In this document: positions 27,777 through 37,075 of the stretch, in pieces
How the letters are laid out: every line of letters begins with the position of its first letter
How positions within the stretch are numbered: the first letter of the stretch is position 1
Assembly: GCA_023150935.1 (NCBI GenBank)
Contig: JAKLJW010000004.1
Location: 62,001-126,000, forward strand
Direction of reading: 5' to 3'
Source: Candidatus Binatia bacterium
GTDB lineage: Bacteria; Desulfobacterota; Binatia; HRBIN30
Length of the DNA stretch: 64,000 nt
The notes under the pieces: generated by a model
What the model was told of the DNA's origin: nothing
The model's input: the letters and a program-made list of their open reading frames with translations, nothing else
The model's database searches: none
Made by a program: the position numbers and the translations under genes

Positions 27777-28166
27777 TTACGCGGCGGCCACGTCCCGTGG
27801 GTCGGCGGCCAGCAAGGCGCCGAGCAGCGGGGCAATCCGATCGAGTTGCTGCCGAACCGCCTGACAGGCCGGACCGGCATCGGCAAGTGCACCCGCGCGG
27901 GCCAGGCTTTCCAGCGTCGCGGCCGAGGCGGCGACCTGACTGGCGCCGATTGCGCCCGCGGAGCCCTTGAGCGAATGGGCTTGCAGGCAGAGGTCGCCGG
28001 CGTCGTTACGATCGAGGGCGGCCTGCAGGGCGGTCAGGCGTTCCCGATAATCGGTCAGGAACAGGTCGATGATCTCCCGCATGAGATCGGGGTCCTCGTC
28101 GAAGCGGGCCTTGATGTCGGCCGCGTCGACTACGGCGGTTTCCGGATACGTGCTGGTAGTGTGCAT
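27777..28166 (-). CDS. Histidine phosphotransfer (Hpt) domain protein
   Basis: 129 aa single-domain four-helix Hpt protein. The phosphoacceptor is His64 in CLQAHSLKGSAGAIGA, with the usual downstream Gly-rich turn, and the last helix reads AVRQQLDRIAPLLGALL. It relays phosphate between receiver domains and has no kinase activity. It starts 24 nt after the PilB-type gene, whose C-terminus is a receiver domain, so receiver and Hpt are likely partners. No hybrid kinase is encoded next to them. Confidence 0.88.
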   Translation of the reverse strand: MHTTSTYPETAVVDAADIKARFDEDPDLMREIIDLFLTDYRERLTALQAALDRNDAGDLCLQAHSLKGSAGAIGASQVAASAATLESLARAGALADAGPACQAVRQQLDRIAPLLGALLAADPRDVAAA

Positions 28167-28190
28167 GGTGCTCCCTCGTGCCCGTTTGTT

Positions 28191-30608
28191 TCAGGCGGAT
28201 AGTCTGAGCGGCGCGACGTTACTGATCCGCGCCACGGGTGGTTGCCCGGCGGGCTGATCGCTGGGCAGGACGGCCCCGTAGGTTCGTTCGAGCAGACGCC
28301 GCACGCGCGCGAGCAGTTCGGCCCGGGCGAACGGCTTGGCGATATAGTCGTCGGTGCCGGAATGGAAACCACGCGCGCGACTGCCCGCATCGTCGAGCGC
28401 GGTCAACATGAGAATGGGCGTGAACGCCGTGCGGACGTTGCGGCGCAGGCGCTCGCAAACGTCGAACCCGTCCATTCCCGGCATCATCACATCGAGCAAG
28501 ATGAGATCGGGTACGGTTTCCTCGGCGAGCTGCAGGGCCTCGGTGCCATCGGCCGCCGTGGTCACGGTGATCGGAATGCCGCCGTGCTCGAGTGTATGGC
28601 TCACCAAACGACGCATGTCCGGTTGGTCGTCCACCACGAGGGCATGGAAGACCCGGGTCGCAGGCGCTTCGGAGATGGCCGCCACCGGCGCCGCGGGAGG
28701 AACGGGTGCCGCCGGGCGGGCAGCGATTGCGGCGACGGGGGCAGGTTTCTTGGCGGCGTTTCCGCAGTACGGGCAAACCAGCCACTCGCTCTGGAGTTGC
28801 AGTCCGCAGCTTCCGCAGTTGTTGCGTAAGGCCGTCGCGCAGTGCGGACAGACCGCGAAGTTCTCTTCGACCTGGCGGTTGCAGCCCGGGCAGTAGGTGG
28901 CTTCCGATTCGATATCGACCACGCGCAGGATCTCTTCGACCGTCGTGACGCCGGCCAGCGCTTTCTCGACGGCATGGTCGGCGAGCGTCTTGAGACCCTC
29001 TTCGCGCGCCGTGGCGCGCAGCGACGCTTCCGGTGCCCGGGTCTCGATCAGCGCCGCGACCTTGCGCGTTATCGGCATGACCTCCAGCACGGCGGTGCGG
29101 CCCAGGTAACCGGATTTGTGGCACGCCGGGCAGCCCTTGCCGTGCATGAATCGCTGGGTCGTGTCGGTGAGGTGCAATGCCGCCAAAGCCGTCGCTTCGG
29201 GTTCGTAGGGCACCGCACACTTCGGGCAGATCTTTCTGACCAGGCGCTGCGCGAGAATCAGGTGCAAGGACGACGCGAGCATGTAGGGTTCGATGCCGAG
29301 GTCGAGCAGACGACTGATCGTTGCGGCCGTATCGTTGGTGTGCAGCGTGCTGAGCACGAGGTGACCGGTCTGCGACGCCCGCAGCGCGATCTCGGCGGTT
29401 TCGTTGTCGCGGATCTCGCCGACCAGAATGACATCGGGGTCCTGGCGCAGAATCGATCGCAGGGTGCCGGCGAACGTCAGTCCCTGGCGTTCGTTGACCT
29501 CAACCTGGTTAACGCCGCGCAACTGGTACTCGATGGGGTTTTCGATGGTGACGATGTTGCGCTTGGGCGAGACGATCTCGGCGAGCATCGCATAGAGGGT
29601 CGTGGTCTTGCCGCTTCCGGTGGGGCCGGTCACCAGCACCATGCCTTCGGGACGGCTGATGGCGTGCCTGATCAGCGAGCAGTCGCGCTCGGACAGGTTG
29701 AGGCGTTCCAGACCGTCGGGGGCGTTGGTCGGATCGAGAACGCGCATGGTGACCTTTTCGCCGAATTGGGTCGGCAGACTGGAGAGCCGCAGATCGATGA
29801 GCGATTCGCGATAGCGGAGATTGATTCGGCCGTCCTGCGGCACGCGCCGCTCCGTGATGTCGAGCTTGGCGAGAACTTTACAACGGGCGACCAGCGGGTC
29901 CTGCACCCACTTCGGCAGCCGGAACGCCTCCTGCAAGACGCCGTCGACGCGGTAACGAACGCGGACTTCGGACATGCTGGGCTCGATGTGCACGTCGCTG
30001 GCCCCGCCGCGTATGCCTTCGAGTAAGATGACATTGAGGAGTTTGACCACCGGCGGCAGGGCGCTTTCGCGCATGAGTCCCTTGAGGTCGAGGCCCTCAT
30101 CGGTGATTTCGGCGACTGGAACCTCGCCTTCCTCGGGGATGCCGTCGAGGTAGGTGTTGAGGGAATCGTCCAGATGGTAGGCATGCTGCAGGGCGTCCCG
30201 CACGGCGGTCGGCGTTGCGACCTCGACAAAGACGCGGCGGCCGGTGGCGAATTCGATGTTGCGGCGCAGGTCACGATTGAGCGGGTTGGCCATCGCCACG
30301 ACGATGCCCCCGTCGAAGGCGCGTAGCGGCACCACTCCCTGGCTGGCAAGCTCCTCCTTGACGAGGCTGGTTACCGTCCCGCTGAGGGCCTGAGTCGGCA
30401 GGTTGACGAAAGGCATTCGGAGCTGATCGGCAATGGTCCGAGCCACCTCCTCTTCCGACCGGCCCGCCCTGGCGACGACCCACTCGATGGCTGCTTCCTT
30501 ACCCTCGGCAAGGTCTGCCTGCGCCTCCTGCACCTGATCCGCGGTGAGGGTGCCGGCCTGACCGAGCAGCTTGATGAGTGCGTGCTCCTGATTGGTTTGT
30601 GATTGCAT
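28191..30608 (-). CDS. PilB/GspE-type secretion ATPase fused to zinc ribbons and a receiver domain
   Basis: 805 aa from ATG 30608. Residues ~1-150: GspE/PilB N-terminal domain. ~185-520: hexameric ATPase with Walker A GPTGSGKT (328-335), Asp/His boxes, Walker B VILVGEIRD (393-401) and the tetracysteine CPKC (461-464)/CPAC (493-496). ~573-616: extra double zinc ribbon (CPGC, CPHC, CGSC, CPYC). A Pro/Ala linker then leads to a receiver domain (~650-775) with acidic DD, phosphoacceptor Asp706 and Lys in IAKPFAR. Normal PilB/GspE stops before the ribbons. The fusion suggests pilus or secretion motor activity gated by phosphorylation. No other pil/gsp gene is in the window. Confidence 0.9.
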   Translation of the reverse strand: MQSQTNQEHALIKLLGQAGTLTADQVQEAQADLAEGKEAAIEWVVARAGRSEEEVARTIADQLRMPFVNLPTQALSGTVTSLVKEELASQGVVPLRAFDGGIVVAMANPLNRDLRRNIEFATGRRVFVEVATPTAVRDALQHAYHLDDSLNTYLDGIPEEGEVPVAEITDEGLDLKGLMRESALPPVVKLLNVILLEGIRGGASDVHIEPSMSEVRVRYRVDGVLQEAFRLPKWVQDPLVARCKVLAKLDITERRVPQDGRINLRYRESLIDLRLSSLPTQFGEKVTMRVLDPTNAPDGLERLNLSERDCSLIRHAISRPEGMVLVTGPTGSGKTTTLYAMLAEIVSPKRNIVTIENPIEYQLRGVNQVEVNERQGLTFAGTLRSILRQDPDVILVGEIRDNETAEIALRASQTGHLVLSTLHTNDTAATISRLLDLGIEPYMLASSLHLILAQRLVRKICPKCAVPYEPEATALAALHLTDTTQRFMHGKGCPACHKSGYLGRTAVLEVMPITRKVAALIETRAPEASLRATAREEGLKTLADHAVEKALAGVTTVEEILRVVDIESEATYCPGCNRQVEENFAVCPHCATALRNNCGSCGLQLQSEWLVCPYCGNAAKKPAPVAAIAARPAAPVPPAAPVAAISEAPATRVFHALVVDDQPDMRRLVSHTLEHGGIPITVTTAADGTEALQLAEETVPDLILLDVMMPGMDGFDVCERLRRNVRTAFTPILMLTALDDAGSRARGFHSGTDDYIAKPFARAELLARVRRLLERTYGAVLPSDQPAGQPPVARISNVAPLRLSA

Positions 30609-30883
30609 GACGCTGTCCACTCCCGTGTCCGTATGCCGCAAGCTGCATGCCATCAGCCACGCAGGTGGCGGTGATAGATGAATGGCAAGCCCGTCCGCCC
30701 GCCGTGTCAGCTCTTCGCCGGGAAGTGGTCGAAATGACACGGCGGTGACGACTTCCTTCGTGAATTTGCGCGGTTAGCTGCTGTGGCAGGTGCTGGGGCG
30801 AATGCGCGAAAAGAGCCGGGTGGGCGAAAAGGACCAGGCCATGGGCGGTCGACAATCGGCCCCGAGTCGGGCACACCAACGCC

Positions 30884-33274
30884 GTGCGGGCCCGTACAGG
30901 TCGAAATCTCGGTTGCTGGTGTCTCGCGCGTTTGACGCTCGCGCTTCTTGTAGCCGCCGGCTCGACGATTCCGCGAACCGCGCCGGCGGCAGCGCCCTCG
31001 GCGCCGGCCTGCGTCGGTGACAGCGAACCTCTCTGTGCCTGGCCGGAAGCCGCGGGTTGGGACGAGTCGCCGAACGAAGCGATCGTCGCGCGGGCGCGCG
31101 TGGCATCGCCGGGTGCGTATCCGCGTTACTGGACGGGTCGACAGACCTACTGGACCGTCGTCGGTGTGCCCGAGGACGACAAGGAGGGGCTGTTCAATGA
31201 CGACGGGATGCTCGAAGTCGACACCGGCGCGTTCTCGATCGAGCCGTTCCTGTTCGCGGACGGCCGGCTGATCACGTGGGCGCAGGCGAACACGGCGCAG
31301 CGCCTTGAGGACGGCGAACTGCCCATCCCGACGGTCACGTGGTATGCGGGCGCACTGCGCCTCGCCGTTACCGTGTTTGCCGACGGTGCGCCCGGGGCGT
31401 CGTCCATCGTCGCGATCTATCGGGTCGCCAACGCCGGGAGCCGCACCGCCGATGTCGATCTATTCGTCGCCGTGCGGCCGTTTCAGGTTCTGCCGCCTTG
31501 GCAGGCGCTTAACATGGTCGGTGGCGCCACTGCCATTCACGAGCTCGCTTGTGCCGGCGGCCGCGTGCTTGTCGACGGGGTGCCGCGTCTGCTGACGCTC
31601 ACCGCGGCGCACGCGTGCGGTGTGACCGGCGGCGGCGAAGGAACGATCGCCGACTTCCTCGCCGACGGACGGCTGCCGGTGCGGACCCGGGTCATGGATC
31701 CGGCCGGCAGCGCTTCCGGCGCCCTCCACTACAAGCTGCGCGTCGCCGCGGGAGCCGTCTCCGAAGTCGCGATCGAGGTGCCGCTGCACGGTCAGGAGGG
31801 GTCGCTCGAGGCGCCGCCGCGGGCCGCGGTCCTCACCCGCCTCGCGGCCGCAGTCGGGTTCTGGCGCGCTCTTCTGCACCGGGTCGACATCCGCGTGCCC
31901 GCGCCGGCGTTGCCGCTGATAAGGACCCTGCGTAGCAACATCGCCTACATTCTCATCAACGCCGACGGTCCGGCGATTCAGCCGGGCTCGCGGACGTATG
32001 CCCGTTCGTGGATTCGCGATGGCGCGATGACGTCGGCGGCACTGCTCGAGATGGGTTTTCCGGGCCCGGTGCGGAACTTCATTCGCTGGTACGCGACTTA
32101 TCAGCTCGAGGACGGGCGGATCCCCTGTTGCGTGGACCGCCGGGGTGCCGACCCCACTCCCGAATACGACAGCAACGGGGAGTTCATTTACGCGGTAGCG
32201 GAGTACTACCGGTACACCCAAGATGCGGCGTTGGTTGACTCGATGTGGCCGGCGGTTGTCCGGGCGGCGGCCTCGATCGATGAGCTGCGCCAACGCCGCC
32301 GCAGCGACGCTTACCGGGGCCCGGAGCGCCGAGCGTATTTCGGGCTGATGCCGGAATCGATCAGTCATGAAGGCTACGCGCGGCGCCCGGTGCATTCGTA
32401 TTGGGACGATTTCTTCGCCCTGCGCGGTCTTGTCGACGCTGCGCGATTGGCGTCCGTCGTCGGCGACGCGGCACGGGCTGCCCAATTCCGGGTGTGGCGC
32501 GACGAGTTCCGGGGCGACGTTTACGCGTCGATCGAGCGCACCATGCAGGAGCGCAAGCTCGAATACATACCGGCGTCGGTCGAGCTGGGCGATTTCGACC
32601 CGAGCTCGACCGCAATTGCGGTAACTCCGGGAGGTGAGCTCGGGTATCTGCCGGACGCCGCTCTGCGGCGGACGTTTGCGCAGTACGCAGAGATCTTTTC
32701 CCGCCGGCGCGTGGCTTCCGATTGGGAGGCGTACACGCCGTACGAACTCCGCAACGTGGGCGTGTTCGTCAGGCTTGGCGAAACCGATCAGGCCTGGGCG
32801 CTGTTGGAGAGCGTGCTTGCGGACCGCCGCCCGCCCGGGTGGAACCAATGGCCGGAGATCCTATGGCGCGATCCGACCGCGCCGCAGTTCGTCGGCGACA
32901 TGCCGCACACGTGGATCGGTTCGACTTACGTGCAGGCCGTCCGCAGTCTGTTTGCCTACGAACGCGAAGCCGATGAAGCGCTGGTGCTCGCAGCCGGCGT
33001 GCGGCCGGAGTGGGTCGACGCCCCGGGCGGGACGGGTGTGAGCCAATTGCCCACCTACTACGGTTCCCTCGACTACACGATGCAACGCGAAACGCCGGCG
33101 AGGTTACGGGTGCGGGTGGGCGGCAACCTGAAGGTGCCTCCGGGCGGTATTGTCCTGGCGGGACCGAGGCCGGAATTGCCGGTTGCGGTTACGGTCAACG
33201 GGCGGCGCACGGAAATCGGGGAGCGAACGGCGATCTCCATTACGGAGCTTCCCGCCGATGTCGTGATCGAGTAG
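30884..33274 (+). CDS. Exported six-hairpin (amylo-alpha-1,6-glucosidase-like) glycosidase
   Basis: 796 aa from GTG 30884 (TTG 30932 is an alternative). A hydrophobic segment at ~16-38 ending near APAAA is a signal peptide, so the enzyme is periplasmic or secreted. A beta-sandwich N-terminal half (~60-340) leads into an (alpha/alpha)6 barrel with SRTYARSWIRDGAMTSAALLEMG (Asp in the position of a catalytic acid), PEYDSNGEFIYAVAEYYRYT, SYWDDFFALRGL and GWNQWPEILWRDP. These features resemble glycogen-debranching/GH15-like enzymes. The substrate, an oligo- or polysaccharide, is unknown. It is divergent from the PilB-type gene. Confidence 0.72.
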   Translation: MRARTGRNLGCWCLARLTLALLVAAGSTIPRTAPAAAPSAPACVGDSEPLCAWPEAAGWDESPNEAIVARARVASPGAYPRYWTGRQTYWTVVGVPEDDKEGLFNDDGMLEVDTGAFSIEPFLFADGRLITWAQANTAQRLEDGELPIPTVTWYAGALRLAVTVFADGAPGASSIVAIYRVANAGSRTADVDLFVAVRPFQVLPPWQALNMVGGATAIHELACAGGRVLVDGVPRLLTLTAAHACGVTGGGEGTIADFLADGRLPVRTRVMDPAGSASGALHYKLRVAAGAVSEVAIEVPLHGQEGSLEAPPRAAVLTRLAAAVGFWRALLHRVDIRVPAPALPLIRTLRSNIAYILINADGPAIQPGSRTYARSWIRDGAMTSAALLEMGFPGPVRNFIRWYATYQLEDGRIPCCVDRRGADPTPEYDSNGEFIYAVAEYYRYTQDAALVDSMWPAVVRAAASIDELRQRRRSDAYRGPERRAYFGLMPESISHEGYARRPVHSYWDDFFALRGLVDAARLASVVGDAARAAQFRVWRDEFRGDVYASIERTMQERKLEYIPASVELGDFDPSSTAIAVTPGGELGYLPDAALRRTFAQYAEIFSRRRVASDWEAYTPYELRNVGVFVRLGETDQAWALLESVLADRRPPGWNQWPEILWRDPTAPQFVGDMPHTWIGSTYVQAVRSLFAYEREADEALVLAAGVRPEWVDAPGGTGVSQLPTYYGSLDYTMQRETPARLRVRVGGNLKVPPGGIVLAGPRPELPVAVTVNGRRTEIGERTAISITELPADVVIE

Positions 33275-33395
33275 GGGCAGGTGACGACGTTGTCCGTACC
33301 GCGATTCATAGCGTTGACACAACGGCGGTCGTGCGGTACCCGGCGTATCCGGTTGCGAGCCGTGCGGGCGTGACCGCACGGCTCGCGGTCTGAGC

Positions 33396-34208
33396 ATGCC
33401 ATCCAAGTACGTTTGCATCGACGGCATTGCCGTCAATTACGTATACACCGGCCGCACGACGCTGCCCGCGGTGGCGCCGGCATTCGCGACCGGCGAAGTC
33501 GTGCTCTTTGTCCACGGCGCGGGCTGGAACGCCCAGATCTGGCGCGACCAACTGGATGCGCTGGCGGCGGCGCACAGTCCGGTGGCGGTGGACCTGCCGG
33601 GGCATGGGCGATCGGGTGGGACCGAGAGCCTGGGCAGCGTCGCGGCGTACGCGGCGTGTCTGGCCAACTTCGTGCGGGCGCTGAGCCTGCGGCCATGCGT
33701 GGTTGTCGGTCACGACCTCGGCGCTGCCGCGGCGCTGGCCTATGCGGCGGCCGAGCCGGCACGGGTGCGTGGGTTGGTTCTCGTCGGCGCGGGGGCGCGC
33801 ATGGCGGTGGCTGCGGAAACGATGGACACCTGGAAGCGGGTAACGCAGGGCCGCCAGCCGCAGCCGTTCGCGCCGGACATCTTCGCGCCCGGCACGGACA
33901 TGGCGATCATGCGCAGCGTGTGGAGCGAACAGGTGAAGACGGACCCGCGGGTGCGCTACGGCGACCTCCGTGCGCTCGACGCCTTTGACGCCGCAGCGCT
34001 GGTGGGAACGATCCGGGTGCCGACCCTGGTGGCGGTTGGCAATGCCGACGCGATGCTGCCGGTCGAGGGCGCCCGGGATCTGCAAGAGAGGATTGCCGGG
34101 GCGAGGTTGGAAGTTATCGACGGGGCGGGACACATGGTCGCGAACGAGCAACCGGTGGCGTTTGCGGAAACGCTCCTGCGGTTTCTGGGACAGACGAGCC
34201 GACCGTGA
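33396..34208 (+). CDS. Alpha/beta hydrolase with Asp nucleophile (dehalogenase/epoxide-hydrolase type)
   Basis: 270 aa. HGAGWNAQIW gives the oxyanion region (residues 40-49); the nucleophile elbow is VVVGHDLGAAAAL with Asp107 where esterases have Ser. The acid is in VGNADAMLPVE and the His in GAGHMVANEQP. An Asp nucleophile is the mark of haloalkane dehalogenases, haloacetate dehalogenases and epoxide hydrolases. It lacks the HDWG-type Trp after the Asp, so I cannot choose between these. It lies ahead of the thiolase/hot-dog cluster on the same strand. Confidence 0.82.
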   Translation: MPSKYVCIDGIAVNYVYTGRTTLPAVAPAFATGEVVLFVHGAGWNAQIWRDQLDALAAAHSPVAVDLPGHGRSGGTESLGSVAAYAACLANFVRALSLRPCVVVGHDLGAAAALAYAAAEPARVRGLVLVGAGARMAVAAETMDTWKRVTQGRQPQPFAPDIFAPGTDMAIMRSVWSEQVKTDPRVRYGDLRALDAFDAAALVGTIRVPTLVAVGNADAMLPVEGARDLQERIAGARLEVIDGAGHMVANEQPVAFAETLLRFLGQTSRP

Positions 34209-34399
34209 TCCGGAAGTCGACTGTGCTACCCAGACGCGGAGACACCGAGCGGATGCGGAACCGACGGATCGACGAGCGTGAAGCGGCGCGGACCCGCAGC
34301 CTGAGCTTGCCGGCGAAGTCTCGCGGCGCTCGCCGGGCGGCTATCTCCGTGCCCCGGTTCGGCGGCGGTCTGGTCTTCGTTTCCGCACGGAGGTAGCCG

Positions 34400-35551
34400 A
34401 TGGGGTTCGGGCGGCAGGTGGTCATCGCCGGCGTTTACGAGCACCCGACGCGGTGGGCGCCGGAGAAGACGCAGTATCGGATCCATGCCGAGAGTGCGCG
34501 TGGCGCCCTGGCCGACGCGGGTCTCGGTATCGGCGACGTCGACGGGTACTTCACGTCGGGTGTCAGTCAGATGGGTATTCTGTCGCTGGCCGACTACCTG
34601 AACCTGCAGCCGCGATTCCTCGACTCGACCTCGATCGGCGGGTCTTCGTTCGTCGCCCACGTGACGCACGCGGCGGCAGCGATCGGCGCGGGCTTGTGCG
34701 AGGTGGCGCTGATCACCTACGGGAGCACGGCGGCCTCGGAGCGCTTCGCGGTCGGTACCGGCGGTGGGTTCGGCGGCGACCCGCCGGATCAGTTCGAAGC
34801 CGCGTACGGGCCGACGGTCGTGGGTGCGTACGCGCTGGCGGCGCAGCGGCACATGCACGCCTACGGAACGACCTCGGAGCAACTGGCGCAGGTGGCGGTG
34901 ACCACGCGGCGGCACGCCGGGCTCAATCCGGCGGCGAAGTTCCGCGACCCGATCGCCGTCGACGACGTGCTGGCGTCGCGGATCGTGTCGGCGCCGTTGC
35001 ACTTGCTCGATTGCTGCATCATCAGCGACGGCGGTGGAGCGATCGTCGTAACTACGGCGGAGCGCGCCCGCGACCTGCGGCGACCGCCGGTGTACGTTCT
35101 TGGCGGCGCGGAGGCATGCTGCCACACGGGCGCCGGGCACCGCGATCTCACCGACATGGCGGCCAGCCAGTCGGGTCCGCGCGCCATGTCGATGGCGGGA
35201 GTTGGGCACGCCACCGTCGACATGTGCATGATCTACGACTCGTTCACGATTACCGTGGTTATGACACTCGAAGCGCTGGGGTTCTGCGGCCGCGGCGAGG
35301 GGGGCGCGTTCGTGTCGGAGGGGCGGATCGGTCTCGGCGGGGCCTTGCCGATCAATACGGACGGCGGAGGGCTGTCGTCGAACCACCCGGGAATGCGCGG
35401 TATTTTCCTGGTGATCGAAGCGGTGAAACAGTTGCGCGGCGAGTGCGGTGTGCGCCAGGTGCCCGACTGCCGGATCGCGTTGTGTCACGGAACCGGCGGG
35501 ACGCTCGGATTGCGGCACAGCGGCGCCACGCTGGTGCTGGGACGGGGGTGA
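34400..35551 (+). CDS. SCP2-thiolase-like protein (possible retro-aldolase, Ltp2-like)
   Basis: 383 aa thiolase-fold protein. The position of the thiolase nucleophile Cys reads STSIGGSSFVAH, with Ser instead of Cys, so it is not a normal thiolase. The fold is complete (HAAAAIGAGLCEVALITYGS, DCCIISDGGGAIVVT, INTDGGGLSSNHPG). This class is typically encoded next to a DUF35 OB-fold protein, as here (7 nt downstream); in actinobacterial steroid catabolism the Ltp2-ChsH2(DUF35) pair cleaves a C-C bond by retro-aldol reaction. An acyl-CoA aldolase or lyase is therefore likely; the substrate is unknown. Confidence 0.8.
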   Translation: MGFGRQVVIAGVYEHPTRWAPEKTQYRIHAESARGALADAGLGIGDVDGYFTSGVSQMGILSLADYLNLQPRFLDSTSIGGSSFVAHVTHAAAAIGAGLCEVALITYGSTAASERFAVGTGGGFGGDPPDQFEAAYGPTVVGAYALAAQRHMHAYGTTSEQLAQVAVTTRRHAGLNPAAKFRDPIAVDDVLASRIVSAPLHLLDCCIISDGGGAIVVTTAERARDLRRPPVYVLGGAEACCHTGAGHRDLTDMAASQSGPRAMSMAGVGHATVDMCMIYDSFTITVVMTLEALGFCGRGEGGAFVSEGRIGLGGALPINTDGGGLSSNHPGMRGIFLVIEAVKQLRGECGVRQVPDCRIALCHGTGGTLGLRHSGATLVLGRG

Positions 35552-35558
35552 GATCTCG

Positions 35559-35978
35559 ATGGCCGAGACGAAAGCGTCGGGAAAGCCGGTGCCGCGGGTC
35601 GACGAGGAGTCGAAGGGCTACTGGGAGGCCTGCGCACGGCACGAGTTGTACGTACAGCGATGCCGGGACTGCGGGACGGTACGGTACTACCCGCGGGCTT
35701 TGTGCCCGACCTGTCTGGCCGCAGATCCCGAGTGGGTGCTTTCGTCAGGTCGGGGCACCGTGTACACCTACACCGTGACCTATCAAAACCTTGCGCCGGG
35801 CTTCCGGGAGAGTGTGCCGTATGTGCTGGCGTACGTGGAGCTCGAAGAAGGTGTCCGGCTGCTGACGAACATCGTCGACTGCGCCCCGGATGCGGTTCGC
35901 ATCGGTATGCCGGTCGAGGTCACGTTCGACGACCTGACCGCCGACACATCGATCCCTAAGTTCCGTCCCGTGTCGTGA
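35559..35978 (+). CDS. Zn-ribbon OB-fold (DUF35) protein
   Basis: 139 aa, ATG 35559, 7 nt after the thiolase-like gene. An N-terminal helix (SKGYWEACARHELYVQRC) is followed by a rubredoxin-like zinc ribbon CRDCG...CPTC and an OB-fold barrel (GTVYTYTVTYQNLAPGF, VPYVLAYVELEEGVRLLTNI). DUF35 proteins bind thiolase-fold partners and, in the Ltp2 system, complete the aldolase active site and channel acyl-CoA from a hot-dog hydratase. Two hot-dog proteins follow in this operon. Confidence 0.88.
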   Translation: MAETKASGKPVPRVDEESKGYWEACARHELYVQRCRDCGTVRYYPRALCPTCLAADPEWVLSSGRGTVYTYTVTYQNLAPGFRESVPYVLAYVELEEGVRLLTNIVDCAPDAVRIGMPVEVTFDDLTADTSIPKFRPVS

Positions 35979-35997
35979 CCGCGTCGACTACCCGGGC

Positions 35998-36651
35998 ATG
36001 ATTCTCGATCTGCACACCCATTCCGAGGCGTCCGAGGACAGCCGCGTGCCGGTGGAGGCTTATTTGAAGTGGCTGACCCGCAAACGCGACGTGTTGCCGC
36101 TCGATGGCCTGGTGCTGACCGAGCATCGGCAGTGGAATCCGGCGGCGGATTACCGGGCGCTGGAGGACAAGTACGGCTTGCTGATCCTGCGCGGTGCCGA
36201 GGTGGAGACCGATTACGGGCACATGCTCGTCTACGGCGTCAATGCCGACCTGACGGCAAGGTTCGACTTCGCCAACGTGCGCCTGCCGGCTCAGGCGTTT
36301 GTGCGGGCCGCGGCCGTGTCGGGAGCCCTGGCGTTGCCCTGTCATCCGGGGCGGCCGACGATCGGATTGTGCGAGCACTACGCAACCAGGCCGCCGCTGG
36401 AGGGGATCGTCGCCGTCGAGGCGCTGAACGGCGGCAGCCGGCGGGGCGAGAACGAGCGCGTGCAGGCGCTGATCGAGCGCTACGGCTACCGGGCAGTCGG
36501 CGGCAGCGATGCGCATTTGGCGAGTTTCATCGGCATCTGCGCGACCGAAATCGATGCGCAGATTCGCACGGTCGAGGATCTGGTCGAGGTGTTGCGGGTC
36601 GGCGGTTACCGGCCGGTGGACTTCCGGGAGCGGGCGAAGGTGGGAGGGTGA
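35998..36651 (+). CDS. PHP-domain metal-dependent phosphoesterase
   Basis: 217 aa with the four PHP motifs: DLHTHSEASEDS (motif I, His-x-His), GLVLTEHRQW (II), LPCHPGRPTIG (III) and GGSDAHLASFIG (IV), together a trinuclear metal site. Family members hydrolyse phosphomonoesters or nucleotides such as pAp or AMP. In an acyl-CoA cluster it might dephosphorylate a CoA- or nucleotide-derived product, which is speculation. Its stop codon shares one base with the start of the next gene, so it belongs to the operon. Confidence 0.85.
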   Translation: MILDLHTHSEASEDSRVPVEAYLKWLTRKRDVLPLDGLVLTEHRQWNPAADYRALEDKYGLLILRGAEVETDYGHMLVYGVNADLTARFDFANVRLPAQAFVRAAAVSGALALPCHPGRPTIGLCEHYATRPPLEGIVAVEALNGGSRRGENERVQALIERYGYRAVGGSDAHLASFIGICATEIDAQIRTVEDLVEVLRVGGYRPVDFRERAKVGG

Positions 36652-37064
36652 TGGTGTCGTCGATCGATCGGTCGATAGTCGGCAGCGAATTCGATCGTTG
36701 GGTCTTCGCTCCGGTGACCGAGGCGGAGGTGCGCGCCTATGCGGAGGCATCCGGGGAGCCGGTCCGCGAGGACGGGGACGCCCTGGTAGCGCCGGTGACC
36801 TTCGTCTTGCGCCTCCGTGGCAAGCGCTTCATGCCGGCGAACATGCCTCAACTCGGTACGATGGGATTCGACGCGGGCAAGGACATGGAGCTGGGAGTGC
36901 CGGTGCGCGTGGGCGACGTCCTGACGGTGGTAGGCAGCGTCCACGACATCTACGAGAAGACGGGCCGAAGCGGCACGATGGCGTTCGTCGTCCTGCGCAC
37001 GGAGGTTGCCAATCAATCCGGCGAGCATGTGGCAACTATCGATCAGCGCTTGATGTTCCGGTGA
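36651..37064 (+). CDS. Hot-dog fold protein, MaoC N-terminal-like
   Basis: 137 aa; ATG 36651 overlaps the PHP stop by 1 nt. It resembles the MaoC-like dehydratase N-terminal family (FAS1_DH): WVFAPVTEAEVRAYAEASGEP, then a hydrophobic hot-dog helix, PVRVGDVLTVVGSVHDIYEK and a final strand. The D-x4-H catalytic motif of hydratase 2 is absent. It probably pairs with the following hot-dog protein as a heterodimer, like ChsH1-ChsH2, in which the acyl-CoA sits between subunits. Confidence 0.75.
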   Translation: MVSSIDRSIVGSEFDRWVFAPVTEAEVRAYAEASGEPVREDGDALVAPVTFVLRLRGKRFMPANMPQLGTMGFDAGKDMELGVPVRVGDVLTVVGSVHDIYEKTGRSGTMAFVVLRTEVANQSGEHVATIDQRLMFR

Positions 37065-37075
37065 GTGGGGGGAGC

